From: an uncultured Collinsella sp.
GTDB taxonomy: Bacteria > Actinomycetota > Coriobacteriia > Coriobacteriales > Coriobacteriaceae
Direction: 5' to 3'
NCBI GenBank assembly: GCA_934655835.1
Contig: CAKUHM010000101.1
Span: 1 to 5,601 of the forward strand
Length of the DNA: 5,601 nucleotides
Shown here: piece by piece, positions 1 through 4,681 of the stretch
How the letters are laid out: each line of letters starts with the position of its first letter
How positions within the stretch are numbered: the first letter of the stretch is position 1
Program-made: the position numbers and the translations under genes
Notes under the pieces: generated by a model
Databases searched by the model: none
Told to the model about the DNA's origin: nothing
The model's input: the letters and a program-made list of their open reading frames with translations, nothing else

Positions 1-4
1 TCAT
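1..4 (-). CDS. Start of an unidentified gene running off the left edge (partial)
   Basis: Only the ATG (bases 4 to 2 on the minus strand) and one further base are inside the window, so nothing can be said about the product. The start is believable because a near-ideal Shine-Dalgarno, AAAGGAG at 17-11, sits 6 bases upstream of the ATG. A perfect TATAAT and a hairpin lie just before it. The gene is co-directional with the flavoprotein and mrp genes, but the hairpin and the separate promoter candidate suggest it is a separate transcription unit. The same ATG could be spurious if no open frame continues to the left. Confidence 0.7.
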
Positions 5-10
5 CGAGGT

Positions 11-17
11 CTCCTTT
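11..17 (-). promoter_or_regulatory. Ribosome binding site of the left-edge gene
   Basis: The minus strand reads AAAGGAG, a near-perfect anti-16S match, followed by a 6-base spacer (ACCTCG) and ATG. This is the main support for a gene beginning at base 4. Confidence 0.75.
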
Positions 18-20
18 GAT

Positions 21-54
21 GCAAGAAAGAGGCCGCCCGGTGTCCCAGACGGCC
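21..54 (-). terminator. Rho-independent terminator-like hairpin after the flavoprotein gene
   Basis: On the minus strand the arms GGCCGTCTGG (54-45) and CCGGGCGGCC (40-31) enclose the 4-base loop GACA. As RNA this is a 10-bp stem with eight Watson-Crick and two G-U pairs. It is followed at once by the pyrimidine-rich TCTTTCTTGC (30-21), which is U-rich but interrupted. It starts about 30 bases after the flavoprotein stop, so it probably ends the mrp-flavoprotein transcript. It also lies between a TATAAT box and the next gene's ribosome binding site, so it would form part of that gene's leader. An attenuator or mRNA-stabilising 5' hairpin is the alternative reading. Confidence 0.7.
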
Positions 55-67
55 CGAATGCGTTTTG

Positions 68-73
68 ATTATA
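68..73 (-). promoter_or_regulatory. Perfect -10 box (TATAAT) for the left-edge gene
   Basis: The minus strand carries an exact TATAAT (73-68) in the spacer just after the flavoprotein stop codon. Transcription would start near base 60, giving a leader of roughly 55 bases that opens almost directly with the hairpin at 54-31. No convincing -35 hexamer is present 16-19 bases upstream (that stretch is coding sequence of the flavoprotein and reads around AAGCAG), and there is no TGn extension. The box is therefore strong but unsupported on its other side. Confidence 0.45.
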
Positions 74-83
74 GACTGCGCGG

Positions 84-1355
84 CTACAGGCTGCTTGCGG
101 CGCGAATGCCCGAAATCCAGGCCCATGCAAGGTTGAAGCCACCGCAATCGGCATCGATATCGAGCGCTTCGCCGCAGATGGAAAGCGGGGTGCCGGCCGC
201 GTTGCTCGCGCAAAGGCTAGGCACCGAGACGCTCTCGATGGGTACGCCGCCGCGCGTGACCTGAGCCGAACGCTCTTCGGCCGTTCCCTCGACGAGCAGC
301 TTAAAGTGCTTGAGGATCGAGACCAGATGGATGACATCGTGCGAGCCCGGATGGCATCGCTCGAATGCGGCACAGGCAATGTGGGAGAGTTGCGGGGCGA
401 GCATGCCGTCAAGCCAGCATGGGTCGCGGGGTGAAAAGCCGCCGAGCAGCTCGACTCGCTGATTGAGCATATCGAGCCACTCGTCTTTAGACAGGTCGGG
501 GAAGAAATCGAGCAAAATGGTGTCGCCGTGCTGGACGCGACGGGAGAGGTTGAAGGCGGCGACGCCCGAGACGCCAAAGGTTCGGAAGAGCACTTCGCCG
601 TCTTCGCGCCAGAGTTCCTCCTGATTGCGGGTGAGCATCAAACGGGCGCGGACGCGCAGACCGTCCAGGGTATTGAGCGCCGTCTGGTCGCCAACGACCG
701 ATGCCGATACAGGGCAGAGGACGGGGCGCTGCGGCGTGAGAGGAAGATCGAATGTCTCCGCGATGTCGGAAGGGCTGCCGCCCGTGGCGATAATTACAGC
801 CTTTGCTTGCAGTGTCTCGTTCTTGCGAGGTACGTCGGCAAGCGCCTTCCGAAGCGAACGGACCTCCGTTTTCCGGTCGTCGTGCTTTTTTACCTTGAGT
901 GTCCGCGCAGGACGGTCGATTTGAAGCACCCGGCCCTTGGGAACTTTGGATGCCGAGGCAACGTTTGCCCCGCAAATCAAGGCGATACCCAAGCGATCGC
1001 AAGCGTTGAGAAGCGCGTCGCGCACCGATTCGGCGCGAAGGGAGCGCGGATACAGCCGGCCCTCCTCGGAGGTCGTCATGATGCCCAGCGAGGAGAAGAA
1101 GTTCCCTAGCTCTTTTTCGGGCTGGGGACCCATGACGGATTCGACAAACGCGGGGTGGTTGTACCGCTGGAAATCAATTGATTCGTTGGAAAGGTTGCAG
1201 CGGCCGTTGCCAGTCGCAAGGAGTTTAAGGCCGCAGGCAACATCGCGCTCAACAATGCAGGCGCTTTTGCCAGCGCGTGCGGCCGTGATAGCGGCGGCGA
1301 GACCCGAGGCTCCGCCGCCGATTACCAAGACGTCATAGGAGGCGTTTGCGTTCAC
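84..1355 (-). CDS. HI0933/BaiN-family FAD-dependent oxidoreductase
   Basis: A predicted cytosolic flavoprotein of 423 aa, a normal length for the family. The N-terminus has the Rossmann FAD motif GGGASG (residues 13-18). The family hallmark KLLATGNGRCNLSN follows at 44-57, then LYPRS (101-105), ATGG (190-193), LFRTFGVSG (256-264) and the C-terminal hallmark GEALDIDADCGGFNLAWAW at 395-413, which closes the FAD site. This family (TIGR00275-like) is annotated variously as NAD(P)/FAD-dependent oxidoreductase, aminoacetone oxidase family or BaiN; a role of BaiN in bile-acid reduction is proposed for some gut clostridia, and nothing here shows that substrate. The start is GTG, directly after the mrp stop TAA (TAAGTG), with a weak GAGG about 6 bases upstream inside mrp, so translation is probably coupled. 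Two oddities are a basic segment at about 140-180 and a shortened stretch after ATGG, where relatives carry a GSTGDG-like loop. The family is sure; the substrate is unknown. Confidence 0.93.
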   Translation of the reverse strand: MNANASYDVLVIGGGASGLAAAITAARAGKSACIVERDVACGLKLLATGNGRCNLSNESIDFQRYNHPAFVESVMGPQPEKELGNFFSSLGIMTTSEEGRLYPRSLRAESVRDALLNACDRLGIALICGANVASASKVPKGRVLQIDRPARTLKVKKHDDRKTEVRSLRKALADVPRKNETLQAKAVIIATGGSPSDIAETFDLPLTPQRPVLCPVSASVVGDQTALNTLDGLRVRARLMLTRNQEELWREDGEVLFRTFGVSGVAAFNLSRRVQHGDTILLDFFPDLSKDEWLDMLNQRVELLGGFSPRDPCWLDGMLAPQLSHIACAAFERCHPGSHDVIHLVSILKHFKLLVEGTAEERSAQVTRGGVPIESVSVPSLCASNAAGTPLSICGEALDIDADCGGFNLAWAWISGIRAASSL

Positions 1356-2186
1356 TTAGGCCTCGTCGGTCTCGTGCGGGGCAATCGCCTCGACGGCAGA
1401 GACGGCCTGGGGCAGCATGCCGTCGGGCAGTGCGACCTCGACCTCGCCCTTGTCGCAAGCCTCGGCGAGTGCCGGATTGATGGGAAGCTGCCCCAGGATC
1501 TCGAGGTTGTAGCGCTCGGCGACCTCGGGGAGCTTGCTCTTGCCAAAGACCTCGATCTTCTTGCCGCAATCGGGGCACTCGATATAGCTCATGTTCTCGA
1601 CGATGCCCAGAATGGGGACATTCATCTTCTCGGCCATGTTGACCGCCTTGGCGACGATCATCGAGACCAGATCCTGCGGGCTCGTGACGATGACGATGCC
1701 ATCGACGGGCAGCGACTGGAAGACGGTGAGGGCGACGTCGCCCGTTCCCGGAGGCATGTCGACCAGCAGGTAGTCGATGGGGCCCCACGAGGTCTCGCTC
1801 CAGAACTGCCTGATGGCACCTGCGATAACCGGACCGCGCCAGAGGACGGGGTCGGTTTCGTTTTGGAGCAGCAGGTTAGAGCTCATGACCTTGACGCCGT
1901 GCTCGGAGATTTCGGGCAGCATAAGATTGCCGAGAGCGTGGACGTGGCGTCCGCTCATGCCGAACATCTTGGGGATAGAGGGACCGGTGATGTCGGCATC
2001 GAGGACACCGACCTTGTGACCGTGACGGGCAAGCTCGGTGGCGATGGCGCCGGTGACGAATGACTTGCCAACGCCGCCCTTGCCGGAAAGCACGGCGATA
2101 ACGCGCTTGACCTCGGACAGCGTGTTTTCTTCAAATTCCTGCGGCGCGGTTTGTCCGCCGGCGGCCTGTGCGTGCTCGCAACCCAT
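1356..2186 (-). CDS. mrp: Mrp/ApbC/Nbp35-family Fe-S cluster carrier ATPase
   Basis: A cytosolic P-loop ATPase of 276 aa in the MinD/Mrp family, which binds and transfers iron-sulfur clusters to apoproteins. Visible motifs are the deviant Walker A SGKGGVGKS at 34-42, switch I DADITGPS at 63-70, switch II DMPPGTGD at 143-150, and the C-terminal ECPDCG with Cys204 and Cys207, the CxxC pair that in this family bridges a 4Fe-4S cluster across the dimer. The short N-terminal extension has one cysteine (Cys3), not the four-cysteine ferredoxin-like site of eukaryotic Nbp35. I chose ATG 2186 over the in-frame ATG at 2243 because AAAGGAG sits 6 bases before 2186, whereas the upstream ATG lies inside the likely -10 box. 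It follows the LTA-synthase-like gene after 148 bases and abuts the flavoprotein gene, suggesting co-expression with the latter. It might supply clusters generally; the flavoprotein shows no obvious cluster site. Confidence 0.95.
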   Translation of the reverse strand: MGCEHAQAAGGQTAPQEFEENTLSEVKRVIAVLSGKGGVGKSFVTGAIATELARHGHKVGVLDADITGPSIPKMFGMSGRHVHALGNLMLPEISEHGVKVMSSNLLLQNETDPVLWRGPVIAGAIRQFWSETSWGPIDYLLVDMPPGTGDVALTVFQSLPVDGIVIVTSPQDLVSMIVAKAVNMAEKMNVPILGIVENMSYIECPDCGKKIEVFGKSKLPEVAERYNLEILGQLPINPALAEACDKGEVEVALPDGMLPQAVSAVEAIAPHETDEA

Positions 2187-2190
2187 GTTT

Positions 2191-2199
2191 GACTCCTTT
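2191..2199 (-). promoter_or_regulatory. Ribosome binding site deciding the mrp start
   Basis: The minus strand reads CAAAGGAGTC across 2200-2191, placing AAAGGAG 6 bases before the ATG at 2186. No comparable site precedes the in-frame ATG at 2243, so the shorter 276-aa product is preferred. Confidence 0.8.
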
Positions 2200-2208
2200 G
2201 TATATGTT

Positions 2209-2222
2209 GGGGCCGGAGCCCC
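2209..2222 (-). other. Small GC hairpin in the mrp leader
   Basis: On the minus strand GGGGC-TCCG-GCCCC forms a 5-bp all-GC stem with a 4-base loop. It ends about 10 bases before the AAAGGAG of mrp and has no U-tract, so it is not a terminator. It may affect translation or mRNA stability, or be chance in a GC-rich leader. Confidence 0.4.
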
Positions 2223-2241
2223 GCGATGTGACACGAGCGTC

Positions 2242-2271
2242 ATTGTACCCTCGTTTGCGAGCGGGAGTCAT
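2242..2271 (-). promoter_or_regulatory. Candidate promoter of the mrp-flavoprotein pair
   Basis: The minus strand has ATGACT (2271-2266, 4 of 6 to TTGACA), an 18-base spacer and TACAAT (2247-2242, 5 of 6 to TATAAT). A start near 2235 would give a leader of about 50 bases. The spacer contains a bulged inverted repeat, CCCGCTCG-CAAA-CGAGGG (2265-2248), whose position between the two boxes would suit an operator. The rest of the gap, 2272-2334, holds no gene and no clear terminator for the upstream gene, so read-through from it is also possible. Confidence 0.5.
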
Positions 2272-2334
2272 GTGTGATGCGTTTGGCCGTGAGTGTGCGT
2301 TGCAATGTCATGCCACCCCAACGAGCGGGCGGGC

Positions 2335-4488
2335 TTACTGAACCTTGCTGGCGAACTCAAGATATTGAATGCGCTGCAGCTTGTCGATTGTGGAGACATA
2401 GGGGCTGTCTTCCGATTCCAAGTCATAGCGCAGCCCGTCGGCTCCGAGATAGCCGGCGACATTGATGGTCGGCACATCGGACCTTGTTGCAAGCAAGGCC
2501 TTTTGGTAATCGGTGAGCGGGGCGCCAATCTTATTTAGGGTTATGGCTGCAATCTCGTTCGCACCGACGGTGTCGTAGACGTTGAGCTCGGTATTGCCGG
2601 CGATTTCATAGTTCGCCCAGACAAAATAGGTCGACTGATAAATACGGAAAGCGTGGCTTGCCGTGTCTTCCTGTGGGTACAGCTCGTCGTTGAGAGCCGT
2701 TGCGGCGCTCGGCTGATGGTCGCCAAAGAAGACGAGAACGACCGGTCGACCGATATTGCGGAGCTCGTTGATAAAGTACTCAAGGTCTCGGTCGGATGCG
2801 TTGATGCAGGTGAGGTAGGTATTGAGCGCGCTATTGGTCCCCTCGCTGGCTCCCTCGACCCAATAATTCGTCAGCTCTTCGGCGGGGACGGTGCCATAGT
2901 CGTAGCCGCCATGGTTTTGCATCGTGACATCGAAGATAAACTGCGGGGCGTCGTCGGTCCTTAGCAGGTCGAGTATCTTGTCGTAGGTGGCGTAGTCGCA
3001 TACGCCGGCATGGTAATAGGGCGCACCTTCGAAATCGGCGATCGAAAGAAAGTCTCCAAAGCCCAGCTGCTGATAGATTTTATCTCGATGGTAGTTAACG
3101 GGGTTTTGCGGATGCATGGCAGTGGCGGTGTATCCAAGCTCTTTAAGGTCCTTTGCCAAGCTGTTGACATCATTCATCTGATATAGCTGATAGGGAATCT
3201 TGCCCACTCCGACAAAGGCGGTTGACGCTCCGGTCAAAAACTCAAATTCGGAGTTCGCCGTTCCGCCGCCTGCGACCGAGGCGAGCATAGTGCCGCGCGC
3301 GAGCGTGTCGGGGAGCGAGTTATAAAACGCAGGGCCGGTATACCCGGCCGCCTGGAGCTGCTCAAAGCACGAAAGGTCGCTAAAGCTTTCGTTCATGACG
3401 GCGACGATTGTCGGCTTGATTTCATTGAATTGAGCAACGGCTGCGGCACGCTGCTCGCTCGAGCCATATGTGCTGTCATAGGCGGCGGCAAGCTCCCGCT
3501 CAATGTCCTGAGCCCCATCGGACGTATAACCCTCGGGCTTTTCGATGGGCAGTTCGTTGACCATTTCGGTGAACGAGGTGAGAAAGCCCTGAGACGCATA
3601 CGTCGTAATAGGCTGCCAACGGTCAAATCCAAAGTCGAGCGCCTGTTCCAAGTCGATGCTGGAAAAGCCAGAGAGACCCACGGCAGTCACCAGCAGGAAG
3701 GCACAGAGATTGCCGGCAATGACGGGGAAGACGCGAGAGGGCGTGCGGAGTTTTCGCGGCCGGATGAGCGAAAGAAGTCCAAAGGAGATTTCGAGCAGCG
3801 CAAGCGATGTGACGATGCCGGCGGTAAAGGTGAACTCGTATCCTTCGCTTACCTCCGCCGCGGTGCCCAGGGCCAAAATATCGCTTGGCAGGATGGCTTC
3901 ACCTTTAAATGTCACGACGAAGTGCTCGGCAATGCCAAGGATGCAGCAGACGATGGGCACAAGGGCCATGACCCCTCCGTGCCGTTGTCCTAGCAAATAA
4001 AGAGAAAGCAGGATCGTCGCGAGCAGTCCGACGGCAAAACCAAATGAATTGGTGGGAATGCGATAGAACGTGTCGTTGCAGGCGATTTCGAGCGAAACGA
4101 ACGAGAGCACCGAAACCGCGGCGATGACGAGAACGTCGCGACAGGTGCAAGCAATCGTTCCCGTTACGAAATCGGATTGGTCGATGAATCTCGAAACCAA
4201 GGGCTCGACAAGAAGCATGACGGCAGCGGCGCCGAGCGCTGAATAGGAAAGGATCCATAGGGAGCTGTCTTCGTTTACAAGCAATTGATTCGTAATCCAG
4301 GCAGCTACCACACCGAGCGGAATGAGGAGTGTCGCGCACCAAAAGGCGCGGGCGATGGGCGGCTTTTCATTTAGCTTGATTGAAAAATATACGCGCACGA
4401 CGACGGCGGCTACGATAAGGACGGCGATGAATATGGGCAGATTGGCCATGTCGCTCGAAGTGATTTCAAGGGGGATATCTTCGGTCAT
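2335..4488 (-). CDS. LTA-synthase-family membrane phosphoglycerol transferase (sulfatase fold)
   Basis: A membrane enzyme of 717 aa with an extracellular catalytic domain. By eye, hydrophobic segments lie near 17-36, 48-67, 78-97, 118-135, 149-168, 173-195, 222-242 and 255-275, followed by a linker (about 276-357) and a sulfatase-like domain (about 358-655). Catalytic landmarks match S. aureus LtaS by motif: Glu367 in MNESF (metal ligand), Thr410 in GGGTANSEF (nucleophile), Arg468 in YHRD, His526 in MQNHGGYD, and Asp590/His591 in FFGDHQP (metal ligands). The segment KGEAILPSDILALGTA (195-210) resembles the loop seen in clostridial relatives. Known members move glycerol phosphate from phosphatidylglycerol onto a lipid-anchored polymer; the actual polymer here is unknown. 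The start ATG 4488 has AGAGGA about 6 bases upstream; Met14 lacks a comparable site. The gene is divergent from uvrA, with 193 bases between them. Family confident, product specificity not. Confidence 0.92.
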   Translation of the reverse strand: MTEDIPLEITSSDMANLPIFIAVLIVAAVVVRVYFSIKLNEKPPIARAFWCATLLIPLGVVAAWITNQLLVNEDSSLWILSYSALGAAAVMLLVEPLVSRFIDQSDFVTGTIACTCRDVLVIAAVSVLSFVSLEIACNDTFYRIPTNSFGFAVGLLATILLSLYLLGQRHGGVMALVPIVCCILGIAEHFVVTFKGEAILPSDILALGTAAEVSEGYEFTFTAGIVTSLALLEISFGLLSLIRPRKLRTPSRVFPVIAGNLCAFLLVTAVGLSGFSSIDLEQALDFGFDRWQPITTYASQGFLTSFTEMVNELPIEKPEGYTSDGAQDIERELAAAYDSTYGSSEQRAAAVAQFNEIKPTIVAVMNESFSDLSCFEQLQAAGYTGPAFYNSLPDTLARGTMLASVAGGGTANSEFEFLTGASTAFVGVGKIPYQLYQMNDVNSLAKDLKELGYTATAMHPQNPVNYHRDKIYQQLGFGDFLSIADFEGAPYYHAGVCDYATYDKILDLLRTDDAPQFIFDVTMQNHGGYDYGTVPAEELTNYWVEGASEGTNSALNTYLTCINASDRDLEYFINELRNIGRPVVLVFFGDHQPSAATALNDELYPQEDTASHAFRIYQSTYFVWANYEIAGNTELNVYDTVGANEIAAITLNKIGAPLTDYQKALLATRSDVPTINVAGYLGADGLRYDLESEDSPYVSTIDKLQRIQYLEFASKVQ

Positions 4489-4607
4489 GGACGTTCCTCT
4501 GGTTCAGCAAAAATAAGTTCATTATTAGACTACTGTAACCTTTCCATGTCATTTCGAGAAACAAAGCGCTCGACACGCAAAGCTAAAGGTCTGCGATTCT
4601 TGTATTA

Positions 4608-4621
4608 CGAACACCTGTGCG
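4608..4621 (+). promoter_or_regulatory. Candidate LexA (SOS) box upstream of uvrA
   Basis: The site reads CGAAC-ACCT-GTGCG, compared with the Gram-positive LexA/DinR consensus CGAAC-N4-GTTCG. Nine of the ten half-site bases match, the single change being T to G in the right arm. It lies 60 bases before the uvrA ATG, where a repressor site could overlap or adjoin the promoter. uvrA is an SOS gene in Bacillus and Escherichia, so the context fits. No promoter hexamers of high quality could be pinned beside it, and the LexA motif of this lineage is not known to me. Confidence 0.55.
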
Positions 4622-4639
4622 CGTTGAGTGCGCTAAACT

Positions 4640-4650
4640 CACTGACAGTG
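4640..4650. repeat. 11-bp perfect palindrome in the uvrA leader/promoter region
   Basis: CACTG-A-CAGTG is symmetric around base 4645. The one-base centre cannot form an RNA loop without opening inner pairs, so a protein-binding site is more likely than a hairpin if it has any function. An adjacent looser inverted repeat, TGAGT (4625-4629) with ACTCA (4637-4641), overlaps it. Confidence 0.4.
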
Positions 4651-4663
4651 TGATTCGATGTAT

Positions 4664-4676
4664 AGGAGGCAAGGAG
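4664..4676 (+). promoter_or_regulatory. Tandem Shine-Dalgarno sequences before uvrA
   Basis: AGGAGG (4664-4669) and AAGGAG (4671-4676) occur back to back. The second lies 5 bases before the ATG at 4682 and the first 12 bases before it, so the nearer one is probably used. Confidence 0.75.
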
Positions 4677-4681
4677 CTTCC

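Larger units (their letters stand above)
4489..4681. promoter_or_regulatory. Divergent intergenic region between the LTA-synthase-like gene and uvrA
   Basis: This holds no convincing gene and must contain promoters for both directions. For the minus-strand gene the best pair is ATGACA (4552-4547, 5 of 6 to TTGACA) with AATAAT (4526-4521, 5 of 6 to TATAAT), but the 20-base spacing is long. For uvrA the best pair is TTGAGT (4624-4629) with TGTGAT (4649-4654), each 4 of 6 and 19 bases apart, which is weak. A LexA-like site, an 11-bp palindrome and tandem Shine-Dalgarno sequences lie on the uvrA side and are listed separately. Confidence 0.5.

Noticed and set aside
528..1109. 193-codon plus-strand open frame opposite the flavoprotein gene
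   Set aside because: A shadow of the flavoprotein coding strand, with no ribosome binding site or family resemblance.
1374..2063. 229-codon plus-strand open frame opposite mrp
   Set aside because: Asp/Leu/Gly-rich composition with no motif, fully antisense to the well-supported mrp gene.
2187..2243. Longer mrp start at ATG 2243, adding 19 residues
   Set aside because: The ATG overlaps the candidate -10 box, lacks a ribosome binding site, and the added residues do not resemble Mrp N-termini, whereas ATG 2186 has a strong AAAGGAG.
2312..2334. Possible terminator hairpin after the LTA-synthase-like gene (GCCCGCCC with GGGGTGGC)
   Set aside because: The arms pair only with internal mismatches or bulges and no U-tract follows, so it was not annotated as a terminator.
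4449..4451. Alternative start of the LTA-synthase-like gene at Met14
   Set aside because: No good Shine-Dalgarno lies upstream of it, whereas ATG 4488 has AGAGGA at proper spacing.
4546..4653. 35-codon plus-strand open frame starting ATGTCATTTCGA, basic near its N-terminus, ending in the uvrA leader
   Set aside because: No Shine-Dalgarno before its ATG (the preceding bases are pyrimidine-rich), and it overlaps the LexA-like box and palindrome; a regulatory region explains the stretch better. A uvrA leader peptide cannot be fully excluded.
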